DNA of 64,000 nucleotides from Rhododendron vialii (GCF_030253575.1 NC_080567.1:17363001-17427000), one strand, 5' to 3'. Positions 48,782-59,336 are shown, counted from the first letter of the stretch. The notes: generated by a model not told the origin, from the sequence alone. Program-made: numbers and translations.

Positions 48782-49125
48782 TGGCACATCCTCTATCAGT
48801 GGATAATTTAGAATTGGGAGGTTTTCTTAAAAAAACATGTCCCTCAATTACGGGAAAGAGACTAAAATTTTTGATAACAAAAGATCAAAAATTTAGGAAG
48901 ATCATGAGGAATCTAGCTCAGGCCAATAAAAAGCAAAATTTTTACAGATATTTTCCAACAAAATTCTACTTGAAAAGATGGGCAAATGCGACAAAAGCCA
49001 TTAAACAATTTTATGATGAATATGGTTATTCGAATTTAGATGAGGATGATGAAATAGCCAATAATTATCATAATACAAGGCTTCAGCAAATTCAAGATAA
49101 ACTGAATATTCTAGCTGGTGCTTAA
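48781..49125 (+). CDS. EPRV small ORF C, 114 aa, intact
   Basis: It starts at the ATG overlapping ORF B's stop and ends at TAA 49123-49125. It is Lys/Asn/Tyr-rich and ends with the motif IQDKLNILAGA, resembling the ends of ORFs A and B. The rest has no recognised domain. It may be the third member of a serially duplicated ORF family. Confidence 0.5.
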   Translation: MAHPLSVDNLELGGFLKKTCPSITGKRLKFLITKDQKFRKIMRNLAQANKKQNFYRYFPTKFYLKRWANATKAIKQFYDEYGYSNLDEDDEIANNYHNTRLQQIQDKLNILAGA

Positions 49126-49134
49126 TCTTGGAGC

Positions 49135-49386
49135 ATGAATCGACCTCCAGATAGAGGATGCGGACGAGGTAATAATTCTCGTGGTAGGGGTAAGCCAAGG
49201 GTTACCCAAGCAGATATAGAAGCCTACTTAAAGGCTTGGAAAATTCAATTTCCTTCTCTTCAGGATGTAGCTTTAGCATCTTCATCATCACTTTCAATAA
49301 AGGAAGTGGTCCAATCAGAAGAAATTTTCAAATTTTCGGAAACTATTGAGACAGTTATGATCCTGGAATCACAAGATGAACAATGA
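49135..49386 (+). CDS. EPRV ORF D, 83 aa, basic Gly/Arg-rich N-terminus
   Basis: ATG at 49135, 10 nt after ORF C, to TGA at 49386. The N-terminal 25 residues are Arg/Gly-rich (DRGCGRGNNSRGRGKPR), as in nucleic-acid-binding tails; the rest is acidic. The second half (from about 49262) is duplicated in the inverted copy near 61215. The frame may originally have continued into the following segment, since the stop is followed by similar composition. Confidence 0.45.
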   Translation: MNRPPDRGCGRGNNSRGRGKPRVTQADIEAYLKAWKIQFPSLQDVALASSSSLSIKEVVQSEEIFKFSETIETVMILESQDEQ

Positions 49387-49428
49387 AAAGATGATCCTTG
49401 AAAAATTAAGTCCCGGTATATAGATACA

Positions 49429-50390
49429 ATGAGTTATCCAGTCCTTGAGGGGAAATATAGATACATTTATGAAGTAATGCTTACGGAGTCTGGCTCAATG
49501 GAAATTACCCACACACATGACAACAAAATTGGTCAGAAAAATAGCCCAATCAATTATAGCAAAGCCATAATTAAGATGGTTTTGCCAGTTCATAAGTGGG
49601 AAATTCACCCACAAAAATCAAAATCTTTGTCAATTAGGATTGAAAATTGGGTTTCAGTAATCCAAATAATTACCGGGATTACATAGAAGCCTAGATAAAA
49701 GCTTTTTACTACCAGAATCAGAAAAAAAAAAACACTCATGGTTTTTTTAAGTTATGTCCAAATCTTATTGGGCAAAATAATTTTCTAAATTGGTGGTCTA
49801 AATTCGGACCCCGCTCAGATTATCTTCCGCAAGAAATATAGAAGGAATTGGAGTCCTTCATACAATTTCATCCTCAACTAAGGGGAAAAAAATATTCCAA
49901 AAGGAAATGCATTCCTTCTTGCAATGACAACTTTTGGAATCCCTTGGATTTGGAGATGGGATATCCAATTTAGGAATAATAATTTGGGACTATCAACACT
50001 TCAGAGAATCTTTCAGTATAAGTGGTGGAAGTCTGTCCAAATTGACGAAACTGTTTCGACAATTAAGTTAAAAACCCAGGAATTAAAATAGCAATTATAG
50101 CAGCAACAAAAATCTTCCATCAAGAATCCCGTCCTGGAAATCTCAGCTCAAATTAAGGCAAAGAATCCGTCTTTCTCAGATAATGAAATTGTAATTAAAA
50201 CTATGGATTTTATGAAGGACCAATTTTTACAGACAGTTCATCAGACAACTAATGATGAATCTATAACATCAGCCATGAGCACAAAAGAGGACAAAAATCC
50301 ATTTGCTTGTTGGGCAAGGGAATCCCAAGACCCCTACGAGGATGAAGGTAATACACCTATTGAACCCACTTTGGGCGATTAATGGGACAG
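49429..50390 (+). pseudogene. EPRV long ORF before the promoter (degenerate)
   Basis: A frame with multiple stops runs from the ATG at 49429. The first 84 codons are open, then stops follow at 49686, 49695 and beyond. Near the end (50100-50380) a Gln/Lys-rich then acidic segment is visible (CWARESQDPYEDEG). The same region is present inverted at about 59800-61060. In several caulimovirids a transactivator/inclusion-body ORF occupies this position, but no diagnostic motif was recognised here. Confidence 0.5.
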
Positions 50391-50667
50391 TATGACTGAA
50401 ATCATTGCCGGATAGCTATCCTCCAGGAAAGGAAAGGAAAAGAATCAATGAAGTGATAATAAAGCCAGACCAACTTTCGGTGGCCAACTACTTCAATCAA
50501 CTTTCGGTTGTCAATCAACAACCACCTCACCTCAATTATGAAGGATACACTCAATTATCAGATGAAATAACAGACATATGTGGCAATGGGGCCCTCAGTG
50601 CACCGGACATATCTTTATTTCAGATGAATATGAGTGTAATTTCATTTGTATTTGTATGTGAATCCTC

Positions 50668-50846
50668 TATATAAAGGACACGTCTGTAAGAGTAACTTAG
50701 GTTTTGGATTACCCTCTCTCTCTCAAATCCTCTGACTTGCTCCCTGCTTTCCTCCTCACCCCTTTGTGATATTGGCTCCGGCCTTTTAAATAAAAGGTTA
50801 GTCTTTTCTTTTGTAAATTTTGTATATCGATCCTTTACTTGTTGGT
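50668..50846 (+). promoter_or_regulatory. EPRV promoter, leader start, poly(A) signal and truncated primer site
   Basis: TATATAAA lies at 50668-50675, and a CT-rich stretch (about 50711-50726) follows the likely start. AATAAA is at 50789-50794. The sequence GTTGGT at 50841-50846 is the last viral DNA, matching the beginning of the complete primer site in the inverted copy. A poly(A) signal about 120 nt after the TATA box is typical of pararetroviral terminally redundant RNAs. Confidence 0.75.
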
Positions 50847-51213
50847 TCCTTTTCTTGCTGCCTCTGCCCAGTTGCTGGTAGGGCCATAAAACCCACCAAT
50901 GACGGGCGGTGGGCCCACGTCGTGTGTGTGGTGTACTTGCTCGAGGTGTTCTTTACGAATCCAAAAGGCCGAGAAGGGATCAATTTCTCTAGGGTTCCTG
51001 ACAAGAGGTGGGGGAAGAGTTGTTATGTGTGTGAGAGTGGAAGGGGTTGCGCCATGGATTGTTCCGAGCCGAAGTGCCCGTTGGCATTCCATGTGGGGTG
51101 TGGGTTGAAGGAAGAGCTCTATATTGAGTATAGAGAAGGGAGGAACAAGGGGGCTATTGTTGCTGGGTTTTGCAAGAAACACACTGAGCTGTGGAAGAAG
51201 GTATGTAAAGTAT
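50847..51213 (+). pseudogene. PHD-finger protein exon (extended PHD, HC5HC2H), 5'-truncated
   Basis: The frame is open from the viral junction to 51213 and encodes an extended PHD/zinc-knuckle module: SCCLCPVAG, DGRWAHVVC, CYVCESGRGCAMDC, CPLAFHVGC, FCKKHTELWKK. This is the second half of the paired PHD-ePHD region of Jade/BRPF-like plant proteins that read histone H3. A plausible donor (AAG|GTATGT) follows at 51202-51207. The preceding exon part (first PHD) is missing because caulimovirid DNA adjoins it. One substitution (VVYLLEVFF in place of a VxxPE-type segment) suggests decay. No stop codons are present. Confidence 0.8.
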
Positions 51214-51747
51214 AGTTTCCTTGTTTTGATTATTGGTTGCATAATGGTGGCGTAATGCCGGCTAATGTTTCATACCTTTGATCTTACTTCATGTTATTTC
51301 CAAAGATAATTTGGATCTTGGTCTGTTACAAATTTTTAGGATTAGATAGTTATCCTAATCCATTTAGGATTAGATAGTTATCGGTTACCTTTTATTTTAT
51401 TCTTTTCTTATAAGCTAAGACAAAATCATCTATTTGGTTTTAGGTTTTGCTCACGTAGTTCACTGACTAACTAATGATACAATGTAGTAGTATCTATTTG
51501 GTTACTCTGTCAATAACTTGTTTGGTATAAATCTTGTGTGGGTTTTTCATCATCTGCTTCTGTTGCTAATATACTGATTATGATCGGATGAAAAATTAGA
51601 AAAAGTGACTACTAGCACTCCTTGTATGGTCAATACTATCTGTGAGTGAAAATTGATGAGATATAGATTGGAACAAATCTATTACCGAAAATACCTCGTC
51701 AAAGTTCCTACCTGTGGGATACCCCTATTGTCAAGGAGAAGATTTAG
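51214..51747 (+). other. Probable PHD-gene intron remnant
   Basis: No coding exon is seen. A short duplication 'ATTAGGATTAGATAGTTATC' occurs at about 51338 and 51362. The ATA at 51748-51750 is the CACTA target duplication. Confidence 0.4.
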
Positions 51748-54700
51748 ATACACTACAACAAATAAGGCCTTTCATAGCGTGCCAAAAATGCTATAGCATG
51801 ATATACATAGCGTTCCGAAGAACGCCTTATTAGCCAGTGCAATTAAAAGAACGCCTTATTAGCCAATGCAATTAAAAGTCTTTGCTTTCAATAGCGTTCT
51901 TGGACCGCTATCTATAGGTGACCTTTCATAGCATTTTTGGCATGCTGTCTTTAAGCTACCTTTCATAGCGTTTTTAGCCTGCTATATTTAATTTGCCTTC
52001 AATAGCATGTTTGGAACGCTATGGTTGGTTTTTGTGAATCAGGTATATCTTGAAGCTATTTTTGTAGCTCTTTAAACTCAAATTAATAGCATTAATTCCA
52101 TATCTAATACTCTCAAAAACTTGAATGGCATTTCATAGCAAGCTCATACAAATTTACTCATAGAAACTGAAGGACACAATTTATTACTCATTCCTTAGCA
52201 ATATGTTCAAAGCATTACATCTCCAAAATAACAAAAGTTGATCCAGTATCAAATACTATGCTAAACTTATATACAAGAATATCAGTACGAGAACATGTAT
52301 CATAAGAACGGTAGGCTTTGTAGTTCCAACGAGCACTGGCAAGATCGTATCTACATCTCCGACAAAAAATTACAGACCATTAATTTCTCTTTCAAGCCGC
52401 AGACCTACATAGAGCGGAAGACAACATCAATATGAATTGAAATTACAAATAGCCAACCAAACATCAATATGAATTGAACAATAGAACAATAGAACTTCGA
52501 TTTTGGCAAGTATGCACTGAAATCTCAAATATACCAATAGTTAACAAGGATATAGCTGCATAAATGAACAACTAAGATCAACATTCACCCATTTAGCAAT
52601 AATGTAGGTTTTAGGATGCAGTAAAACACAACGGTTAAGGATAACCTCACTTAATAGCCCCACATGTAAGGCTAATTTAAGTATAAAAATACAGTAGCTA
52701 ATTTAAGTATAAAAATAGCCCCACATGTAAGGCTATTTTAAGTATAAAAATACCGGAGACTTATATCATTCAATATCAATAATTTTAAGTATAAAAATAC
52801 AGTAGCTAACTATCCTCCACTTGCTAACACATTTGCAAAGAGATCATATTTCAAATCTCTCAAAACTAAGTTGCCTAGCTATACATGTCTTGATACAAAA
52901 AAAGAGTTATCTAGTACTTAGAGAAAAAACTTCAATTGAAGTCCAACCAATACAATAGAATATATCTCCATCAGCTTGCATCTCGTTAGAACCACATGCA
53001 AATATGGAAAAAAATGAGAGAAGGCAAACTGGATTCTCCAAATTCAATCTCCCAGAGATGAAGTTTTTGATCTCACGGAACATCATTGAACTTGCACGAA
53101 ATAGTACCATTAAAAGGGACCAAACTGCACATGAAGAACTTCTCATCTTCCTAATCTTAAGCTCTTTATGTATCAGCTAAGAATAGAAATTTGACTCTAA
53201 AATAAGTGCATACCTGAGTGAACCATTTCATGTGCCAACTACAAGCTTTTCATTTAACTGCAAGTGATGCATTCAAGTGTACACACTCCCATCAAATGTA
53301 GCGGACAACGGGATTGGAATTCAGCATATTGGAATGATCAACATTTATCTTTGATGGAGAAGTTAAAGGGCTCAAAGCATGCACATAGCTCATAGATGAT
53401 TCAGAAAATATAGATATTAGCTTCCCTGTTTGGCTGTTCCAAACATGTACAGTTCCCTCGTAGGAAGCCACCCTATAGTAGGATGAAAAGATAGAAATAT
53501 CATTTACAACCTGTGAGTTGCAGAGTAATTAGAGACCTATTGACCATTGCCAATACCACAGAGGGGAAAAAGGGCCCAACTCTGACATGCTGCAATACTG
53601 CGCTAAAAGAAATAGTCAAATCGTACAAGAATATGAAGAGCAGAAATAAGAGTTATCACCAATTATCATTACACAAACCACCAGAGCAAATTAGCTAGTA
53701 GTATTAAGCGAGAGGAGTGAAACACATATAATGAACCACCAATCAGCATAGTACCCCCGTCATTTGTACATAATAGCAGCATAATTGTCCTGCTACTTCC
53801 AGACCAGACTTGACAACCATAACAGGCCAACAAAGTAGAGCTAAAGCTTTTGACTTGTCAAAAAGAAAATCAAACATAGGAGATACCTTTGTTTCACAAC
53901 TCAAAATCAACTAACTTCATTTCTCTACACTGGGATGCAACCAGCATATATTACATCGAGAGGACTCCCCTGTATATTCCCATTGAATGAACCATTGTGG
54001 GAGTGTACTAATTCAATCATTTTCCCTTGAAACCATCTTAGTATCCCCATATGAACTACACTCATTTTATGACATTGTTGTTTGTCACTTGCCCAAAATT
54101 CTTACCTCATAGATTTTCTGCAAAGCATTCAACTTTGTTGGCATCCACAGATTGCATAACTTGCACGAAGCACTTGTTCCCAATTGAGCATACCTACTAG
54201 GTGTCATTTATCTAAAGTTCAAAGTTATGATTTTACAAGTGCATAAATTATAGCTGATTATTTCCCCCTCTCACTAGTAAACTTCTTGTTTGCTAGACAT
54301 CAAAGTGGCATCTTAAAAGAAGGGCTGATAAAAGTTTATATTCTGAGAATTAGACTCTCTAACATCTATTTAACCTTTTTGGCTCAATAGGTAGGATAAT
54401 CAACCTACGGGGTAAGAAAAAATGGAAATGCAAAGTAATTTTTTAACTATGCTAGATGGTCATTCTTCAAAAAATTTACTAATTTGTTATAGAGTGAGAG
54501 AATCCATTAGATATAGACCAAAATATGAATCAGTAAGAAAAAGCAAAAAATTAGGAACCAATGAGATAAAACCCCAATTACTTATCAAAAACAAAAACGT
54601 AGAACCCCAATTATCATCGCCATTCACTGCCCCGTCGTCACTCGATTACCACCGCTTCTCTCCTACAAGTGCAACATTCATGTATTTGGCCACATAAGTG

Positions 54701-55077
54701 CATAATCCTAGAATCATACATGCTAATGATTAAAACGTTAAGCCCAAACAAGGATTAGTAAACCATGTAAGTGCATAAGATGTGAAAAACCTAAATGATA
54801 TCACATGCTAATGAAAGAATATTAAAACCCTAGCCTCGTATTTGCCCAAGAACTAAGAAAACCATGAATCAACCCTGGTTAGGGCTTCTTCGAATCTAGC
54901 TTCATACTTGTCCGAGTAGGGAGTGAGGGAGCAGAAAATAGATCAAGGATGGTAATGAACAAGGATTGAAGAGTACCCAATAGCTATTGGGAAAAAATAG
55001 AGAAAAATCGAACATATCTGAAATGGTTGAGAAGTTTGGAACACAGATAGGCGTAGAGAAAAATGATTGAGAGAAAC

Positions 55078-55401
55078 TGTAATGATCCGCTCCTGCCTTG
55101 TACAATATTGTCCGCTTTGGACCTTCCCAGTGAGGTCACCCATCCCTGGATTGCTCCAGGAAAAGCACGCTTAACTGTGAAGTTCCAATGCGTTTTGGCC
55201 CGCCATCACGGCTTTAAAAGGCCTCGTACAAGATTGGGCATGATCTATTATTCATACCACACAACTTACACTTCACCAAGCGATGTGGGACCACCCTACG
55301 ATTGACCCCTCTGGTCACCGATCAGACAGCCTCTGTACGGGTCCCAACCGCCCTCAGGCCAGTTGAACACTACCTGGAACTTCCAGGGGCGGGGCGTCAC
55401 A
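55078..55401 (-). mobile_element. Cassandra-type TRIM solo LTR with 5S-like promoter
   Basis: Termini are TG…CA (TGTAATGATCC to GGGGCGTCACA). On the minus strand it contains GTTAAGCGTGCTT (55162-55174) and GGATGGGTGACCTCACTGGGAAGG (about 55124-55147), which correspond to the 5S rRNA internal A-box and C-box. These are the hallmark of Cassandra LTRs. Flanks GAAAC (55073-55077) and TAAAC (55402-55406) match at four of five bases. Only one LTR and no internal region are present. It is nested in the CACTA element. Confidence 0.85.
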
Positions 55402-55691
55402 TAAACGATTGAGAGAAATGAACAAACCTAGAATGAGCAAAACCCTAGAATCACGGCAGATCCATTGAAACCAGTTCGCAAATTCGAACTGAGAAATCTA
55501 GAACGATTGAGAAACGATTGAGAAATGAATGAGAAATCTGGCTCTCATTCGAACTATATCATTCAAAATTTCAGAGTGGTCTGTGAGGCACCAATGGGAA
55601 TGGGTTGGTGGGGGGAGGGGGGGGTGCGGTGGGGAGGAGGCGGCAGCCTCCCCCAAAAACCTAGACCAAAGGCTTTCTTTCTTTGTGCACT

Positions 55692-55692
<1 letters not shown>

Positions 55693-55722
<30 letters not shown>
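55693..55722 (+). repeat. (GA)n microsatellite
   Basis: About 15 GA units near the right end of the CACTA element. They create the artificial RERERE frames. Confidence 0.9.
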
Positions 55723-55728
<6 letters not shown>

Positions 55729-56059
55729 GTTTTTTTCTTTGCAATCCTGACTACTATTTGGTGTTGAACGCTATAGTAGGGGTGAGGTTTTAATGAAAAC
55801 GCTATGAAATTCTTTCTGTGTTTCTTGAAACGCTATATTAGGCTTTTTCCCTTCCTTGTATGCTATTATTGGTCCTCTATCATAGCATTCTTAAAAGAAC
55901 GCTATAAAATTGTGCTATTAAAAGTCATAATTGTTGTAGTGATAATGTGTGGATAAAAAAGAGCTTTTTCAGTGCAACAAGATAAGGAAACCACAACAGA
56001 CCACTTAGTCATGGCACAACTTGTATACATTCTATTTATAAGTTCAAACTACTTGTTTT

Positions 56060-56345
56060 ATGCTCATTCTTACAATGAGGTCTGATGAAATTAAGTGGCT
56101 ATTGCAGTTTTGTTGTCTATTTGTTTTTTCATTTTCATGTCTTAGATCTACTGTTTTGGCTAAGGAAGTATACACATCAACCATTGGTGATTCTGGGATG
56201 GGAAGAGATGGTCTTAGAGTGGCAATAGAGGCATGGAATCAATGCAATGAAGTAGGCAAAGAGGCTCCAAATATGGGTAGTTCAGGGGCAGCAGATTGCT
56301 TTGATGTTAATAACTCCACTTCACCTCATGAGTTCTTATTCTGTG
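56060..56345 (+). CDS. Predicted secreted protein, first exon (partial)
   Basis: The frame starts MLILTMRSDEIKWLLQ; the second Met at 56075 is the better start. It has a hydrophobic core (LLQFCCLFVFSFSCL), a typical signal peptide with probable cleavage after VLA. The mature part reads KEVYTSTIGDSGMGRDGLRVAIEAWNQCNEVGKEAPNMG, a sequence I associate with an uncharacterised family of plant secreted/endomembrane proteins. The family name is uncertain. The frame degenerates after about 56345 at a possible donor (CTGTG|GTGATT). No downstream exon was recognised before viral DNA starts at 57289, so this is probably a fragment. Confidence 0.5.
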
Positions 56346-56449
56346 GTGATTCTTTTCTCTCTTTTTTTTTGATAACTAAACCTATAAAAAGTCAAAGATG
56401 GAAAAACAAGGACCAAGAGTACGAAAAGCTTAATATGTCGTAGGCTCTC

Positions 56450-57288
56450 ACTTGTCATAAGTATGAAGTTTTTTTTTTTGTCATTGACAACGTCCTTGCT
56501 GTAAATCTTGATTTATTGTTTATCTCCATATTGTTAATCATGTTTTTGCTACTTAATAGACATTGTACCAGTAAGTATAAAACTTATAATCTCTTAGAGT
56601 TGATGGGAAATTCACTACTTCTGGCCTCCCCAAAATGCCCAAAGATAAAGCCCGAACATGTTTAGACCCTTTTATGTGTTAGGCCCAGCAAATTAAGTTC
56701 TTCCTATACATAAACAACGCCCAGATCAGACCTCCAAGGGCCCAAACAACAAAGATAATGAAGGGCACAAATGAAATATTGATTATAATAAGGTCTAGAT
56801 TGCAAAAGGAGAAAAAAGATAATGAATGATGTTCAAGTTCACCGAGTTACATCAAAGTTTTGTGAAAAAAGCTACTGAATGGTTTATTTTTATGTTAATT
56901 ACTATCAATTAGGTTGATGAATTATTAGTTTTATAGGCGATTAGAGTGAAGAACTTTTGAGTCAATTAAAGTCTAGGATTGTAAATTTTTTAGTTATTTT
57001 TTTGGGTTTTAGAGTGATAAACTTTTGAGTTAATTAAAGTCTAGAATTGTAGATGTTTAGTTAATATTTTGGGTTTTTGATAGAATTGTATGGAAGAAAA
57101 TATATCTTTCTTCATTGAAAAACCTTATAAAGGGCCCGTTTATTTCGCTTCGCTTTGAGCCCTAAGATTGTTTGAGTGTCACACTCACATAGACAAATGT
57201 TGACCACAATTCAGATATGCAGTGTCAATAACCACCTCTCAATCTTTATCCTTAGGTTTGAGATTTTTAAGATCTTCACAGATATGAG
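56450..57288. other. Non-coding DNA with ~70-bp tandem duplication
   Basis: The segment 'AGAGTGAAGAACTTTTGAGTCAATTAAAGTCTAG' near 56944 recurs as 'AGAGTGATAAACTTTTGAGTTAATTAAAGTCTAG' near 57011. No gene is supported. Confidence 0.5.
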
Positions 57289-57870
57289 CTATGTGAATGC
57301 TACAGCTTCTAAAATTAAAGAGTCAGGTTCAGAAGTTCTTTCTAATTTCAAAGGAATGGTTGGAGGATGGATTGCTCTAATAACAGATCCAGTCATAGAT
57401 TTCCAATTCCTATGATAATCTTCCATAACATTGATGGATTGATCTATTTCTGTAAAATATTTACCATAAAACCATTGAGTGAAGGGAACAATTCTTTTTG
57501 AATATTCAATCCAATTGTAAAATTCGTTTTTGAAATTTTGTAATTGATTATCATCATATTTTGAGAAATACCATTTCCTAAATTCTTTGTATCTAGGTTG
57601 GAAAAATTCCTGATTAATCTCTTTTCTAATTTCAGGAGTACAGACTTTATTCATTACCAAAAGTAAAATTCATATCACTAGCTGTGGGAGATTTCATAGT
57701 GTTAGGAATAGAAGGATTATGATATACCCCATGGGGGATCTGATTTTCAGATATTCTTATATCTGCAAGATTTGTCTCTTCTATTGGAGGTTGAGGTTCT
57801 GGGATTTCAGAAGTTGAATGCCTACTAGTTGTATGTATACTAATCCTATAAGGCACTTCTAGGGTAGTGT
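57289..57870 (-). pseudogene. EPRV polyprotein segment between movement and coat regions
   Basis: Two open stretches (57856-57647 and 57660-57289), separated by a short frameshift, continue the viral polyprotein on the minus strand. The first is Pro/Ser/Thr-rich. The second is aromatic and charged (KEFRKWYFSKYDDNQLQNF). It stops near the point where the plus fragment begins (44022), with a similar Glu-Val-Ala-Phe-like end in both. Confidence 0.6.
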
Positions 57871-57879
57871 TACCAAAAT

Positions 57880-58505
57880 TCTTGTTTTATTTCCAATCGA
57901 CGGAGAATCGACGGGAAATTGTATCGTAAGCTTGCTGGAATGTGGATGTGAAAAGTGGAGTTTGGTTCCTTGCCGTATTTCAGGACTTCTTTGGAAACAT
58001 ACAATGAAGTGTATGAAGTATGGAAGAAGATTAACAAAATGGACTTTATTAACCCTCAAAGTAGAAGGCCTGATTGGCGTTGTTTGTGTGTTCTTCAAAC
58101 TGCTACTGACTTGTTCTTAAATAAGCCTTCCTTACATTTGAATTCAAATCTTCCCCCCAAAGTGGCAGTTGAAAGACTCCCTTGATTTCTGATTAAGAAC
58201 TTCCTCCAACTGCCGATCATGCCCACGTTGAGAAAATTGTCTCGTTAATTGCGGTTATCATCCTCTTCAATCGTGGAATCATGGGATCTAGTTCCATTTG
58301 ACACCTGTCACCTTATCGACGGACAAAAAGGCCATAGGAATACGCCACGTGTAGGCCAATCGACGGACAAGACTTTTTATAGTTTCACCGTCGATTCACT
58401 TCCATTCTAACTTATTAAGGTGAGTCCATTCCATTCTTCCACTTACCCATATTTACCCTTGCCACGTGTCGCCTGATCGACGGGTAAAAATAAAATCTTA
58501 ACTAT
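57880..58505. mobile_element. Insert in the EPRV carrying an unrecognised gene fragment
   Basis: Viral sequence is interrupted here. The left end (TTTTATTTCCAATCGACGG) and the reversed right end (TTTTATTTTTACCCGTCGATC) are imperfect inverted relatives. TCGACGG words recur at 57897, 57909, 58317, 58362 and (reversed) 58392. On the plus strand 57955-58182 is open and codes a protein-like segment (KKINKMDFINPQSRRPDWR, then LQTATDLFLNKPS) that I do not recognise. A gene-capturing transposon is possible. Target duplication was not resolved. Confidence 0.4.
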
Positions 58506-58509
58506 GGTA

Positions 58510-59336
58510 CAAACAAGTAGCGATGGCCAACAAAGAATTCCTAAAATTTAGGGAAACAGTTCCATCATTATCTTGAACTATTTGTTCAATTTGATTAATA
58601 ATAGATCTAGGGGGAATAGCATTATTAATAGTCCAGTTTTTAGGAAAAGTAATTTCTTCTCAATTGATAAGCCTATTGGTTGCTATATTAGATGTCAACA
58701 TATTTGTCTCTATTAGGACAATCTGATTAGGAGGTCCTAATTGATGAACCCTTGGGTTAATAGTATTCATAATATTATAATATATTCCATATATTATTGC
58801 TATGACTTCAGGTCCTGGCAAGAAGTCATAACCTTTAGTCTGGATTCTAAGATTGAGAGCTTCTCCTATATTCCTATACGCAAGTTTTAAAGTAAAATTA
58901 GGATAAGCATTAAAATAAACTAGACCATGACATAAATTGGTCTCAACAGCACCCATTATTAATGATCTCCAATTATTACATCTGCCATTCCTTAAGGTCA
59001 TTTGGAGGCAAGTATCCATTCCTAACAAAGTTAATGGTTTAAGAGCTATTAATTTGCACTTAGCCAATATGGATATATTTATAATTACGCATATGAGCAA
59101 TTAGATCACTACGATTCATAAGATTTATTATCTTATCATTAAGCTCTAAGCTTTCAATTCTTTCCATGGTTTTTATTGCCATGCTACTTTTAATTCAAAC
59201 ATACCATGTCCATAAATAGTGGAAGGACGGACTGGAGGGATCGTCCAGTGATTCAATTGTTTTTGCACATTAGCATATTCTATCAATTCAGTATTTTTAA
59301 TTCTATCATTATCAGATCTAAATAATCTTCTCATTT
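58510..59336 (-). pseudogene. EPRV movement-protein region (degenerate)
   Basis: The frame appears to start at the ATG near 59336, downstream of the primer site and leader. It breaks near 59180 and continues as the open stretch 59100-58660. Features of the 30K-type caulimovirid movement protein are seen: 'KPLTLLGMDTCLQMTLRN', then 'ETNLCHGLVYFNAYPNFTLKL', with an aromatic core. The frame is broken by at least one stop and one frameshift. The 30K family forms plasmodesmal tubules; this copy cannot be functional. Confidence 0.75.

Larger units (their letters stand above)
44006..50846 (+). mobile_element. Endogenous caulimovirid (EPRV) fragment, plus orientation
   Basis: This is a degenerate pararetroviral segment with the caulimovirid order: coat-protein region with zinc knuckle, protease, RT, RNase H, several small ORFs, a longer ORF, then a TATA promoter, leader and poly(A) signal. 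It ends after the first five bases of the tRNA-Met primer site. Its first bases replace the gypsy integrase. It lacks the movement-protein region, which is instead in the inverted fragment at 57289-61215. The genus was not determined. It is interrupted by a hAT MITE (47287-48057). Stops occur throughout the polyprotein, so it is not expected to be functional. Confidence 0.88.
51751..55941. mobile_element. CACTA (En/Spm-type) non-autonomous element, 4191 bp, TSD ATA
   Basis: It starts CACTACAACAAATAAGG and ends TTATGACTTTTAATAGC-like sequence read in reverse (…CATAATTGTTGTAGTG). The 3-bp flank ATA occurs at 51748-51750 and 55942-55944. Subterminal regions are rich in CATAGCG/CGCTATG motifs (51770-52030 and 55760-55910), as expected for transposase binding sites. 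No transposase frame was recognised; internal frames are short. It carries a Cassandra-type LTR and a GA microsatellite. Confidence 0.92.

Noticed and set aside
50820-50846. PHD frame starting inside viral DNA as an intact chimeric gene
   Set aside because: The frame is open but lacks an ATG at that position, and half of the PHD module is missing; a functional fusion is not supported without transcript evidence.
50835-51242. 135-aa minus-strand frame over the PHD exon
   Set aside because: It is antisense to an unmistakable cysteine/histidine-patterned PHD domain.
55120-55180. Possible 5S rRNA gene on the minus strand
   Set aside because: Only the internal A-box/C-box-like core matches and it sits in an LTR with TG...CA ends, as in Cassandra TRIM elements, so it is not a 5S gene.
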